Positions 1 through 7,446 are shown, counted from the first letter of the stretch. The stretch: DNA of 16,480 nucleotides from Cytophagales bacterium (GCA_003504855.1 DNZD01000003.1:1-16480); one strand, 5' to 3'. Program-made: numbers and translations. The notes: generated from the sequence alone by a model not told the origin.

Positions 1-1077
1 CGGGAAGGAAAAATCATCAAGACGCCCCTTGCCCCATTGATGGATCAGGATTCGCTACCCCAGTTGCCTTACGACAAGTTGAATGAGTTTTATCCGCTGG
101 AGCGATACCTGGGCAAAACATTTTTGGGCAGTCGCACCGCTGCCTATCACTCCAGCATGGGTTGTCCTTTTACCTGCTCATTTTGTGCGGTAGTTCCGTT
201 GTACAATGCCCGGTGGAAGGGAAAGTCAGCACCACTCATTCATCAGGACATCAAATACCTGATTGACCGCTTTGGGGCAAATGCGATTGAGTTTCATGAC
301 AATAATTTCTTCGTCAGCGAAAAACGCACCGTTGAGTTTGCCCGCCTGATACTACCTGAACAAATCATTTGGTGGGGAGAAGGCAGAATTGATACAGTAG
401 ACAAATACAAAGACGAGTCCCTGGAGTTGATGCGCACGTCCGGTTGCCGGATGATTTTTTTCGGGGCTGAAACCAGCAATGACGAATTGCTCAAGCAGAT
501 GGACAAGGGGGGCACTCAAACCATAGAGCAGATGAGGCGCTTTGCCGCCCGCATGAGGAAGTTTGACATCATCCCGGAGTACTCGTTTGTCCTGGGTTTC
601 CCAGCAGCCACTCCGGAACTTGTGATGCAACAAATCGATCGCGACATCGCATTCATCCGGGAGATCAAGGAAATCAATCCCGAAACTGAAATCATTATCT
701 ATGTCTATAGCCCCGTACCTACCGAAGGATCGGCCTTATATGAAGAGACAAAACGATCGGGCTTTGCCTTTCCCCAACACCTCCAGGAATGGCTCGATCC
801 GGCCTGGCAAAACTTCGACCTGCGCAAAAATCCACTGACACCCTGGTTAACCTCTGAAATGATTGATAAAATCAGGGGATTTGAAACTGTCCTAAATGCC
901 CAGTATCCTACCGTATCCGATTTCAAAATCACACCCTTTCAAAAAAAGACGATGCGCGTTCTCTCTTCACTGCGATACCGGACGGGGATGTATCGATATC
1001 CTTACGAACTAAAGGCTCTTCAGAAATATTGGCTTCGGTATCGGCAACCCGAGATCGAAGGATTTTATGCCGAATAA
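1..1077 (+). CDS. B12-binding-type radical SAM protein, 5'-truncated
   Basis: The reading frame is open from base 1, so the N-terminus lies outside the window; 358 codons are visible. The radical SAM cluster motif C-x3-C-x2-C is at bases 163-186 (GCPFTCSFC) and would bind the [4Fe-4S] cluster that cleaves SAM. The segment before it (SRTAAYHSSMGCPF) and the run after it (IEFHDNNFF, WWGEGRIDT, GCRMIFFGAETSN) match the family in which an N-terminal cobalamin-binding domain precedes the radical SAM barrel. That domain would be upstream and cannot be seen, so the B12 part is inferred. Such enzymes often methylate or rearrange unactivated carbons in lipids, cofactors or natural products; the substrate here is unknown. 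The stop overlaps the ATG of the methyltransferase by one base (TAATG), so the two are translationally coupled. No SPASM-like cysteines are seen in the C-terminus. Confidence 0.85.
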   Translation, partial: REGKIIKTPLAPLMDQDSLPQLPYDKLNEFYPLERYLGKTFLGSRTAAYHSSMGCPFTCSFCAVVPLYNARWKGKSAPLIHQDIKYLIDRFGANAIEFHDNNFFVSEKRTVEFARLILPEQIIWWGEGRIDTVDKYKDESLELMRTSGCRMIFFGAETSNDELLKQMDKGGTQTIEQMRRFAARMRKFDIIPEYSFVLGFPAATPELVMQQIDRDIAFIREIKEINPETEIIIYVYSPVPTEGSALYEETKRSGFAFPQHLQEWLDPAWQNFDLRKNPLTPWLTSEMIDKIRGFETVLNAQYPTVSDFKITPFQKKTMRVLSSLRYRTGMYRYPYELKALQKYWLRYRQPEIEGFYAE

Positions 1078-1784
1078 TGAATCGATTGCTGCATAAAATC
1101 ATCTCTCCCCTGCCTGGTCTGGTGCGGTGGTACCTGTCAAAACCGAGGAACTATCATTTTGGTCAACTCAGGCTCGTCATACAACCCGGTGTATTTCATC
1201 CCGGGTTGTTTTTCAGTTCCACTTTTCTGACAGAATACATTCAAACACTTCCTTTACAGGGGAAGTGTGTGGTAGAGGTTGGGTGTGGCGCTGGTTTATT
1301 GGCGCTTACAGCCGCGCACCAGGGCGCACAAGTCATCGCGCTTGATATCAGTCCACAAGCGGTGGCCAACACCCGGTTGAACGCAAATCAAAATAACCTG
1401 ACGATCCAGGTAGTACAATCAGATCTGTTTCACGCCCTCTCACCTGCCGGGGCAGACTGGATATTTATCAATCCACCTTATTATCCCAAAACCCCAGTCA
1501 CCGATCAGGACCATGCCTGGTATTGCGGCGAAAATCACCTCTATTTCCGCCGGTTGTTTCAACAACTCCAAGACACCCATGCGCAAATTATCATGGTCTT
1601 GTCAGATGTGTGTGACCTTGCTTCGATTAATCAGATTTCCCATGAAGCCGGTTTTGAATTAAAGGAAATTCAGCGAAAGCGGGTTTGGGCCGACGGCTAC
1701 AATTATCTCTATAGGATTATACGGACTGAATCGGGCTTAACTGCAACGAGCACACACAACGCTGGCAGATTTTATTCGTCTTAA
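1077..1784 (+). CDS. NPPY-motif SAM-dependent methyltransferase (MTS/HemK-like)
   Basis: This is a 235-residue class I Rossmann methyltransferase. Motif I, VVEVGCGAG, is at residues 65-73, the acidic residue of motif II is D90 (IALDIS), and the catalytic-type NPPY is at 132-135. The stretch VFHPGLFFSST before motif I resembles the methyltransferase small domain. NPPY enzymes methylate planar nitrogens such as glutamine or adenine amides/amines, but this one is shorter than PrmC and lacks its N-terminal helical domain, so I do not assign a substrate. I chose ATG 1077 over the upstream in-frame ATG at 1029 because it makes the TAATG junction with the radical SAM gene and the extra 16 residues look unlike a domain. 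Its last 68 bases overlap the 3' end of the convergent radical SAM gene, with no terminator visible. The coupling suggests the two plus-strand proteins work together. Confidence 0.82.
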   Translation: MNRLLHKIISPLPGLVRWYLSKPRNYHFGQLRLVIQPGVFHPGLFFSSTFLTEYIQTLPLQGKCVVEVGCGAGLLALTAAHQGAQVIALDISPQAVANTRLNANQNNLTIQVVQSDLFHALSPAGADWIFINPPYYPKTPVTDQDHAWYCGENHLYFRRLFQQLQDTHAQIIMVLSDVCDLASINQISHEAGFELKEIQRKRVWADGYNYLYRIIRTESGLTATSTHNAGRFYSS

Positions 1785-2748
1785 CATCCAGTGCTCGCCT
1801 GAAATTTTTGGCTGCGGCGCTGTTGACAATTGTTTTGAAATCATGCTGATGAATGTTGCCATAGGGCGGATGAAAGAAGCATGGCATGACATCACCATTG
1901 GATTCAACGACAGCAGAAACCCATGGGGCATTGCACCGCTTTTTTGGAAACGACATGAGTCCGAGCAAGGCCCGATAATGCTGTACGATGGTCAACATTT
2001 TCTCCGGCGTTTCTGCAATGAAACCTGACTGATAGCTTGCACGATGTGATTCGAAGGAATCACGCAAGATTTCTTCCAGTTCAGCCGTCTCATCGGCCGT
2101 CAGGGAAATCCCCTCGGTCTTATCAGCATCCCAGGGGTCAGGCCGGTTGAAAGCTGTTGACGACACGTCGGCCCCCAGAAACGAAATCTGGTCCAGGCCG
2201 AGCGATCTCGAGGTTTCAATGGTTTCCGCAAACACCCTGAAGTTCATTCGTTGCAATACGCTGCGGCCCGTAACACGCATCGCTGGTCTTATTTTTTTCA
2301 GTGCTGCAATACCTTCCTTCAACTTCTCAAAGGCCGTCGGAATATTTCTGATCCGGTTGTGCACTTCAGGGGGCCCATCCAGTGACACGATCACTTCGTT
2401 GCAATGTTCTGCGACCGACGCTGCATGAGTGGCAAGGGTGAGGCCCGTGGACAGAAGGCTGATGTGCACCGGAATGGTCTGAAGGGCTGCACACAGCTTC
2501 CATAGATTAGGATGAAGCAGCGCCTCACCGCCGGACAAAGCCACATGCCGCACACCCAGTTTCTTGAAGGCTTCCAGGTGTGGAAGAATTTCTTGTTCGG
2601 ATAACTCGCGCTTTTCATGGTTGGCCTTCCAGATATCACACATCACACAGCGGCAATTGCAGCGGCTATGTGGCATCAGTACCAGAATGGGCAATTCAAA
2701 GATGTGATGGGTAAGCAGGGACGCCTGGCGACGAACAGCGGATATCAT
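1717..2748 (-). CDS. radical SAM protein with SPASM/twitch-like C-terminal cysteines
   Basis: The 343-residue protein has the radical SAM motif C30-x3-C34-x2-C37 (CNCRCVMC), the GGE SAM-binding motif at 73-75 (LSGGEALLHP) and LDGPPEVHN at 123-131. The C-terminus carries C272, C290 (GDVMPCFFHPPYGNI) and the trio C328, C331, C333 (CQRCVC). This is the layout of SPASM or twitch domains that hold an auxiliary Fe-S cluster. Relatives include peptide-maturing enzymes, heme d1/PQQ-type and MoaA-like proteins, but no precursor peptide is visible nearby, so the substrate is unknown. It lies 47 bp downstream of the desaturase on the same strand and may be co-transcribed with it, although a near-consensus -7 box (TAATTTAG) ends 4 bases before its ATG. 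Its 3' end overlaps the methyltransferase by 68 bp in the convergent sense. The overlapped codons follow CQRCVCSL and are probably not part of the conserved core. Confidence 0.85.
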   Translation of the reverse strand: MISAVRRQASLLTHHIFELPILVLMPHSRCNCRCVMCDIWKANHEKRELSEQEILPHLEAFKKLGVRHVALSGGEALLHPNLWKLCAALQTIPVHISLLSTGLTLATHAASVAEHCNEVIVSLDGPPEVHNRIRNIPTAFEKLKEGIAALKKIRPAMRVTGRSVLQRMNFRVFAETIETSRSLGLDQISFLGADVSSTAFNRPDPWDADKTEGISLTADETAELEEILRDSFESHRASYQSGFIAETPEKMLTIVQHYRALLGLMSFPKKRCNAPWVSAVVESNGDVMPCFFHPPYGNIHQHDFKTIVNSAAAKNFRRALDVKTNKICQRCVCSLQLSPIQSV

Positions 2749-2752
2749 ACGG

Positions 2753-2760
2753 CTAAATTA
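2753..2760 (-). promoter_or_regulatory. possible -7 box for the radical SAM/SPASM gene
   Basis: On the minus strand TAATTTAG differs at one base from the Bacteroidota -7 consensus TAnnTTTG. A GTTG element lies 21 bases upstream, within the usual 17-23 base spacer. The box ends 4 bases before the ATG, so any transcript would be leaderless. The mismatch and the short gap to the upstream desaturase keep this uncertain; readthrough from the desaturase is an alternative. Confidence 0.3.
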
Positions 2761-2795
2761 CCGCAATCAGGAATATCACCTCAACAGAGGTAGGC

Positions 2796-3914
2796 TCAGG
2801 CTACGGCGTAGGCCGATGGCACCGGTACTGTCTTGCTTTGCCCCAGTTGATAGAGCAGACGGGCGTGAGCAGCAATGGCACTTCGGAACGTTTCCTTCAT
2901 CTTATACGGATGACCAAATTCTTCTGCGGTAGCGCGCACAATGGAAGAGAGGTTTCGATAGTGAACATGACAAATATTCGGGAAGAGATGATGCTCCACC
3001 TGAAAGTTAAGACCACCTACATACCAGGACAGGATTCGGTTGCGGTGCGCATAATTGGTGGTTGTGTGCAACTGATGTACGGCCCAGGTATTTTCCAGGT
3101 TGCCGTTGGAATCAGGCATAAAGAAGGCAGTTCCTTCTAACACGTGGGCAGGTTGAAATACAACAGCCAGGATAAAGCCCGATACATAATGCATTACAAA
3201 GAAACCAAGCAGGATTTGCCAGATTGTGAAAGGCAACAGCAAAGCCGGCAATACAATGATATATGAAAAGTAAACCGCTTTGGTGATGAGCAGGATGATC
3301 CATTCAACAACCGGATTTGCTTTTTGTTTTTTCACCAGGCCATCCTTTTGGTATCGGACCAACCTGAAAAAATCTTTCGCCACAATCCATACAAATGTCA
3401 TGAGTCCATAGAGGAACCAGGCATAGATATGTTGGAATCGATGCAGCGGATGCCAGGGTGAATCCGGCGACATACGCAAAGTGCCGCGGGGGCTGATGTC
3501 TTCATCCACATCATAAATATTCGTGTAGGTGTGGTGAAGCACATTGTGTTGAATCTTCCAGTTGAATGAGTTTCCTCCCACAAAATTCAGGGTATAGCTC
3601 ATGAGGTGATTTACCCAGGGCTTTGATGAATAAGCACCGTGGTTAGCGTCGTGCATAATGGAAAGGCCGATTCCGGCTACGCCCAGGCCCATGACAAAGC
3701 ATAAACCAAGGTATCCCCAGTAGGAAGCAACAACACCGCTAAGCGCAATCGAGTAAGGCACCAGGAAGAGAAGCATCATGAAGGATGTCTTGATGATCAT
3801 CTCCGCATTGGCGTAGCGGCTGATGTTGTTCGTCTTGAAATACTGATTAACACGTTGACTGAGGACGTTGTAAAATTCCTGCTGATGCTTTGCAAACTGA
3901 ATATTCTTGTTCAT
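2796..3914 (-). CDS. membrane fatty acid desaturase, front-end type without cytochrome b5
   Basis: This 372-residue integral membrane di-iron desaturase carries three histidine boxes: HDANHG (H88, H92), HNVLHH (H123, H127, H128) and QVEHHLFP (Q305 to P312). A glutamine replacing the first histidine of the third box is the hallmark of front-end (delta-5/delta-6-like, linoleoyl-CoA desaturase-like) enzymes. Eukaryotic members carry an N-terminal cytochrome b5 domain; there is none here, so an outside electron donor is needed. Hydrophobic segments lie near residues 43-85, 165-180, 203-228 and 232-255. It would insert a cis double bond into membrane acyl chains and adjust fluidity; the position and substrate cannot be read from the sequence. 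It is 104 bp downstream of apbE on the same strand, but a full promoter and two inverted repeats in that gap suggest independent control. The radical SAM gene follows after 47 bp. Confidence 0.92.
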   Translation of the reverse strand: MNKNIQFAKHQQEFYNVLSQRVNQYFKTNNISRYANAEMIIKTSFMMLLFLVPYSIALSGVVASYWGYLGLCFVMGLGVAGIGLSIMHDANHGAYSSKPWVNHLMSYTLNFVGGNSFNWKIQHNVLHHTYTNIYDVDEDISPRGTLRMSPDSPWHPLHRFQHIYAWFLYGLMTFVWIVAKDFFRLVRYQKDGLVKKQKANPVVEWIILLITKAVYFSYIIVLPALLLPFTIWQILLGFFVMHYVSGFILAVVFQPAHVLEGTAFFMPDSNGNLENTWAVHQLHTTTNYAHRNRILSWYVGGLNFQVEHHLFPNICHVHYRNLSSIVRATAEEFGHPYKMKETFRSAIAAHARLLYQLGQSKTVPVPSAYAVA

Positions 3915-3930
3915 GGGCGGGATAATGAAA

Positions 3931-3948
3931 GCTCCATTCCTCTGGAGC
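3931..3948 (-). promoter_or_regulatory. hairpin in the desaturase leader
   Basis: GCTCCA and TGGAGC form perfect 6-bp arms around a 6-base loop. If transcription starts a few bases past the TATATTTG box, this lies inside the roughly 45-nt leader and ends 16 bases before the ATG. There is no U-tract, so it is not an intrinsic terminator. A role in mRNA stability or translational control is possible but unproved. Confidence 0.4.
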
Positions 3949-3964
3949 CACTAGTAGGTTACAT

Positions 3965-3972
3965 CAAATATA
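3965..3972 (-). promoter_or_regulatory. -7 promoter box of the desaturase gene
   Basis: TATATTTG on the minus strand matches the Bacteroidota primary sigma factor consensus TAnnTTTG exactly. A T-rich GTTTAG lies about 16 bases upstream as a weak -33 element, inside an inverted repeat. The box is about 50 bases before the ATG. Its place in the apbE-desaturase gap argues that the desaturase is transcribed on its own. Confidence 0.55.
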
Positions 3973-3985
3973 GGCAATCCAATCA

Positions 3986-4004
3986 GCCTAAACGACTGTT
4001 AGGC
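3986..4004 (-). promoter_or_regulatory. inverted repeat over the desaturase -33 region (candidate operator)
   Basis: GCCTAA and TTAGGC are perfect 6-bp arms with a 7-base spacer (ACGACTG read on the plus strand). The repeat begins 14 bases upstream of the TATATTTG box, so it covers the -33 region. It is 15 bases past the apbE stop, but no U-tract follows on the minus strand, so an apbE terminator is unlikely. Binding by a dimeric lipid-responsive repressor is a reasonable guess only. Confidence 0.35.
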
Positions 4005-4018
4005 AGATGGTAAGCTAA

Positions 4019-5056
4019 TTATTTTGCAGACGGCTCCTGAACCCGCACAGCACCACTGATTCCGGGAGAAACGTATGTTTTTATTCCTTCGGGTGTGGAG
4101 TAAACAAACAGGACATTTAGTTCCGGATGCGTTTTAAGCACTTCGATACCTCGCTCATGACCCATGGACATAAAGGCAGTGGCCCATGCATCTGCTGTAG
4201 CACAGTCGGCGGCAAATACGGTGGCACACAACAAGGCACGCTCAACGGGGAAGCCGGTTATCGGATCAATGGTGTGGGAGTACTTTCGTCCATCCACTTC
4301 ACGGAAATTAAAGTAGTTGCCTGAAGTTGAGTAGCCTTGATTGTGCAAGGTAGCCTGGGCAATAGTCTTGCGTTCGATGTAATCCGATTCAGGGTCCAGA
4401 ATACCGATCTCCCAGGGTCGGTTTTCCTTCCGGTTAATTCCGCGTGCCACCCCTTCTCCACCGAGTTCAACAAAAAAATCCTGAATATCCTTCGCCACAA
4501 AAAAATCTCCGATAACATCTGACCCATACCCCTGCCCAATGGCCGAGAAGTCGAGTTGAACACGGGGATCATCTTTCCACACACTGTCCTCATTGAACAT
4601 TATTTTTTCAAATCCAACATATGCCCTCGCCGCGAGGACTTCGGCCGTGTCCGGTCTGGTGATTTTCTTAGGACCAAAACCCCAGGCATTTACCAGGGGC
4701 ATTACCGTGGGGTCATACGCACCCGAAGAACCCATCACTACTTCCTGGGATTTCTTCAATGGCGGAAAGAAAAACGGAAGTTGATATTTCCATACACGGG
4801 AAGATCGGTTGAACTGTGAAATGTCGGACGTGGTGTCATAGGTACTGATGGCGCGATTGACCAACACCATTAAAGAATCCACCGATGATTGAAAATTCCT
4901 GCCACGTTCATCAAAGTAGGTGATGTGATACGACGTACCCATGGTTTTACCCTCCAGGTAGATCGGATCCGGGGAAGAATGACGCAGTTTCCACCCTACC
5001 CACAGCACAACAATCAAAACCAGGGTATAAATAGAATTTTTGACACGGGGATTCAT
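4019..5056 (-). CDS. apbE: FAD:protein FMN transferase
   Basis: ApbE moves FMN from FAD onto a threonine or serine of target flavoproteins such as NqrB/NqrC or RnfD/RnfG, on the outer side of the inner membrane. The 345-residue protein starts with a basic end and one membrane segment or uncleaved signal (residues 8-24), as expected for a periplasmic enzyme. Family motifs run in order: [11 protein letters not shown] (37-47), STYD..SDISQFN (71-83), [16 protein letters not shown] (114-129), [13 protein letters not shown] (168-180), ELGGEG (197-202), TSGNYFNF (244-251), HTIDP (261-265) and the metal-binding ATADAWATA (286-294). The usual lysine of the AIAKG motif is glutamine here. No nqr or rnf target gene is in the window, so its partner is elsewhere. 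It is divergent from ruvB across 87 bp, and its -7 box ends only 4 bases before the ATG. Confidence 0.95.
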   Translation of the reverse strand: MNPRVKNSIYTLVLIVVLWVGWKLRHSSPDPIYLEGKTMGTSYHITYFDERGRNFQSSVDSLMVLVNRAISTYDTTSDISQFNRSSRVWKYQLPFFFPPLKKSQEVVMGSSGAYDPTVMPLVNAWGFGPKKITRPDTAEVLAARAYVGFEKIMFNEDSVWKDDPRVQLDFSAIGQGYGSDVIGDFFVAKDIQDFFVELGGEGVARGINRKENRPWEIGILDPESDYIERKTIAQATLHNQGYSTSGNYFNFREVDGRKYSHTIDPITGFPVERALLCATVFAADCATADAWATAFMSMGHERGIEVLKTHPELNVLFVYSTPEGIKTYVSPGISGAVRVQEPSAK

Positions 5057-5060
5057 GTCC

Positions 5061-5068
5061 CAAAATTA
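5061..5068 (-). promoter_or_regulatory. -7 promoter box of apbE, leaderless spacing
   Basis: TAATTTTG on the minus strand fits TAnnTTTG exactly and ends 4 bases before the apbE ATG. Transcription from it would begin at or next to the start codon. Moving the start downstream would remove the export segment, so the ATG at 5056 is the sensible one. No clear -33 element is seen, only a TTTCC about 23 bases upstream. Confidence 0.45.
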
Positions 5069-5098
5069 CAACGAAATACGGGCGGGCCGGAAATTAAA

Positions 5099-5129
5099 TT
5101 TGAAGACCGGATTACGAATTGTAGCTTTG
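5099..5129 (+). promoter_or_regulatory. promoter of ruvB-queG
   Basis: TTTG (5099-5102) is followed after 19 bases by TAGCTTTG (5122-5129). This matches the Bacteroidota promoter pattern TTTG-N17-23-TAnnTTTG in both elements and is the best full promoter in the window. The box ends 14 bases before the ruvB ATG, so the leader should be only about 10 nt. Confidence 0.65.
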
Positions 5130-5143
5130 AACACAGTAGATGC

Positions 5144-6172
5144 ATGCGCGAAGAATATCTTAAACCCGATGGCGAAAGTCTGAATGCCGCCGAAAAAGAA
5201 GTTGAGAAAGCCCTCCGGCCGCTCAGCTTCTCAGACTTCACCGGCCAGCAGAAGGTAGTTGACAACATCAAGGTGTTTGTCCAGGCTGCTCGTCAGCGGA
5301 CCGAAGCCCTCGATCATGTGCTGCTGCATGGACCTCCCGGCCTTGGCAAAACGACGCTTTCATTTATTATTGCGAATGAACTGGGTAGCCATATCAAGAT
5401 CACCTCGGGCCCTGTTCTTGACAAACCCGGCGACCTCGCCGGGCTGCTCACCAACCTCGAAACAAACGATGTGCTATTCATCGATGAAATCCATCGTCTT
5501 AATCCGGTGGTCGAAGAATATCTGTACTCCGCCATGGAAGACTACCGCATCGACATTATGCTCGACAGTGGTCCTAATGCGCGTTCCGTTCAGATCAGCC
5601 TCAATCCGTTTACCCTGATTGGTGCCACCACCCGTGCAGGGTTGCTCACTTCGCCCCTGCGTGCACGATTTGGCATTACCGCCCGGCTGGAATATTATGA
5701 TGCCAAACTGCTGACTTCCATCATCAAGCGATCTGCCGGCATACTGGCTACCGAAATAAATGACGAGGCCGCCTTCGAAATTGCGCGACGAAGCCGGGGC
5801 ACACCACGTATCGCCAATAACCTCCTTCGTCGCACCAGGGACTTTGCTCAGATCAAAGGTAATGGCCGAATCACCATGCCCATTGCCCAATTGGCGCTCG
5901 ACGCATTGGATGTCGATCAGCATGGTCTGGATGATATGGACAACCGGATCCTGAGTGCAATCATAGAAAAATTCAAAGGTGGGCCTGTGGGACTCACCAC
6001 CATTGCGACTGCGGTAGGCGAAGAAGCAGAGACCATTGAAGAAGTCTACGAACCTTTTTTGATTCAGGAAGGATACATCAAGCGAACAGCCAGAGGTCGT
6101 GAAGCTACAGAACTGGCCTACAAGCACCTGAATATCGCCCTACCTTTGAGAGGCCCCGGGTTGTTCGACTAG
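5144..6172 (+). CDS. ruvB: Holliday junction branch migration ATPase RuvB
   Basis: RuvB is the hexameric AAA+ motor that pulls DNA through the RuvA-bound Holliday junction during recombinational repair. The 342-residue product is close to the usual length. It shows Walker A GPPGLGKT (63-70), Walker B FIDEIH (112-117), sensor 1 in [10 protein letters not shown] (159-168), the PLRARFG arginine-finger region (171-177), sensor 2 in [13 protein letters not shown] (218-230) and the C-terminal winged-helix segment that contacts RuvA/DNA (from about 262, [10 protein letters not shown]). I start it at ATG 5144, giving MREEYLKP, the common Bacteroidota N-terminus. The frame is open back to 4889, but that extension lies antisense inside apbE and crosses the promoter. 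queG follows after 11 bp. ruvA and ruvC are not adjacent. Confidence 0.97.
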   Translation: MREEYLKPDGESLNAAEKEVEKALRPLSFSDFTGQQKVVDNIKVFVQAARQRTEALDHVLLHGPPGLGKTTLSFIIANELGSHIKITSGPVLDKPGDLAGLLTNLETNDVLFIDEIHRLNPVVEEYLYSAMEDYRIDIMLDSGPNARSVQISLNPFTLIGATTRAGLLTSPLRARFGITARLEYYDAKLLTSIIKRSAGILATEINDEAAFEIARRSRGTPRIANNLLRRTRDFAQIKGNGRITMPIAQLALDALDVDQHGLDDMDNRILSAIIEKFKGGPVGLTTIATAVGEEAETIEEVYEPFLIQEGYIKRTARGREATELAYKHLNIALPLRGPGLFD

Positions 6173-6183
6173 CGTTCCATATC

Positions 6184-7128
6184 ATGAATATCCGACCTGC
6201 ACAACGCGCACAATTAATGAAAGAAATTGCGCGCGAAGAAGGATTCGATTTTTGTGGCATCGCAAAAGCTGTTTTTCTGGAGGATGAGGCACACCGTCTG
6301 GATACCTGGCTTAAACGCGGTTATCAGGGCACGATGTCCTACCTCGAAAACTACACCGATAAACGGCTCGATCCCCGGTTGCTGGTACCCGGCGCACAAT
6401 CTGTTGTCAGTCTTTTGTACAATTACTACCCCGCCGAATCACTACACGCCGATGATGGCGAATTCAAAGTAGCCCGCTATGCTTATGGAGAGGATTATCA
6501 CCATGTCATCAAAGACAAACTGTTTATCGTGCTTCAGCGTCTCAAGGAACGTATCGGCGACATCCAGGGGCGCGTGTTCGTCGACTCCGCACCAGTCATG
6601 GAACGTGCGTGGGCGGCACGCAGCGGGCTGGGCTGGATAGGAAAAAACAGCCTGCTCCTAAACCGATCCATGGGAAGTTATTTTTTCCTGGCTGAAATCA
6701 TCATCGACCTTGAGATGGAGGCTGACGGACCGATCAAAGATTATTGCGGGTCTTGTACCGCTTGCCAGGATGCCTGCCCGACAGATGCCATCGTGGAACC
6801 TTATGTGGTGGATGGAAGTCGGTGCATCAGCTACTATACCATTGAACTCAGGGAACAGATACCTCAGGTGGCCCAAGGAAAGATGAACAATTGGATTTTC
6901 GGTTGCGACATTTGCCAGGAGGTTTGCCCCTGGAACCGATTTTCAAAACCGCATCAGGAGCCGCGCTTCCAGCCAAGCAATGATTTGGTTGACCTTGATC
7001 GAAAGCGCTGGCTGGAAATGACTGAAGATACCTTTGACCGGGTCTTTGCCAATAGCGCCATCCAACGCACCAAATACGAAGGGCTCAAACGAAACATTGA
7101 ATTTGTCACCCGGGAGGTCACAAAATAA
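6184..7128 (+). CDS. queG: epoxyqueuosine reductase QueG
   Basis: QueG performs the last step of queuosine synthesis, reducing epoxyqueuosine to queuosine in the wobble position of GUN-decoding tRNAs. It needs cobalamin and two [4Fe-4S] clusters. The 314-residue protein has the N-terminal cobalamin/substrate domain with VDSAPVMER (133-141), whose D134 corresponds to the proposed proton donor, and GLGWIGKNSLL (148-158). The clusters use C188, C191, C194, C198 and then C214, C241, C244, C248 in a ferredoxin-like fold (CGSCTACQDACP and CDICQEVCPWN). The C-terminal part is shorter than in E. coli-type proteins that end in HEAT-like repeats. It is 11 bp behind ruvB and shares its promoter. Its stop codon falls in the A-run that is the U-tract of the terminator for the opposing small gene. 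Confidence 0.95.
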   Translation: MNIRPAQRAQLMKEIAREEGFDFCGIAKAVFLEDEAHRLDTWLKRGYQGTMSYLENYTDKRLDPRLLVPGAQSVVSLLYNYYPAESLHADDGEFKVARYAYGEDYHHVIKDKLFIVLQRLKERIGDIQGRVFVDSAPVMERAWAARSGLGWIGKNSLLLNRSMGSYFFLAEIIIDLEMEADGPIKDYCGSCTACQDACPTDAIVEPYVVDGSRCISYYTIELREQIPQVAQGKMNNWIFGCDICQEVCPWNRFSKPHQEPRFQPSNDLVDLDRKRWLEMTEDTFDRVFANSAIQRTKYEGLKRNIEFVTREVTK

Positions 7129-7148
7129 AAAAGGCCCCTGGCGGGGCC
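7127..7148 (-). terminator. intrinsic terminator of the small minus-strand gene
   Basis: Read on the minus strand, GGCCCC, a 4-base loop GCCA and GGGGCC form a perfect 6-bp GC stem, followed directly by TTTTTT (bases 7132-7127) and ATTTTG. This is a textbook rho-independent terminator 26 bases after the stop of the small ORF at 7175. In the plus direction no U-tract follows, so it would stop queG transcription poorly. The U-tract overlaps the queG stop codon. Confidence 0.85.
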
Positions 7149-7174
7149 CTGATGGTGTTGCTTTAGGTTCTTAA

Positions 7175-7357
7175 TTAACTATGTACGAAACAGCGATTCA
7201 AGATCGCCTGATGATTCCCAAAATTGGAGTAACACCAATTTCTGAGCTCCTGCACTTCCTCGCCGATCAACATCTTGATGGCCTTGCGCAACTCTTTCTC
7301 GAAGAGGCGCGCGTCAAAACTCACGCGGGTGAGCACGGTTTTGGCATAGTTCAACAT
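7175..7357 (-). CDS. conserved-looking 60-residue protein of unknown function
   Basis: I cannot name this protein. It is 60 residues long, begins MLNYAKTVLTRVSFDARLF and has no signal peptide or membrane helix. Residues 14-42 alternate charged and hydrophobic positions (FEKELRKAIKML, EEVQELRNWC) and should form two amphipathic helices. Two cysteines, C42 and C56, are present, too few and too far apart for an obvious metal site. It resembles a short protein that I recall being widespread in Bacteroidota, but this is memory, not a search. Three things support a real gene: its own strong terminator 26 bases past the stop, a helical amphipathic sequence rather than a low-complexity one, and no other gene in the 355-bp gap between queG and batD. 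A TTTTTTG run ends 4 bases before its ATG. Confidence 0.75.
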   Translation of the reverse strand: MLNYAKTVLTRVSFDARLFEKELRKAIKMLIGEEVQELRNWCYSNFGNHQAILNRCFVHS

Positions 7358-7446
7358 GTTTCAAAAAATTAATGTACGATGCGTATCCTTGTACGCCGAT
7401 TCTAACGTTGAAAATACCATTTCGACTATTGAGTTAAAAGAAAATT

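Noticed and set aside
2761..2830. CCTC/GAGG and CTACG/CGTAG mini-hairpins after the desaturase stop
   Set aside because: Stems are only 4-5 bp, with no U-tract; chance occurrence is likely.
4889..5143. N-terminal extension of ruvB by 85 codons
   Set aside because: It runs antisense through the apbE start and across the ruvB promoter; the family N-terminus begins at ATG 5144.
5474..6127. 217-codon open frame antisense to ruvB
   Set aside because: It lies wholly inside a highly conserved ruvB; its protein is rich in Cys/Ser/Gly with no recognisable motif, as expected of a codon-bias shadow.
7181..7372. 63-codon plus-strand frame opposite the small gene
   Set aside because: It is the reverse shadow of the minus-strand 60-residue ORF, which has a terminator and a more protein-like sequence.
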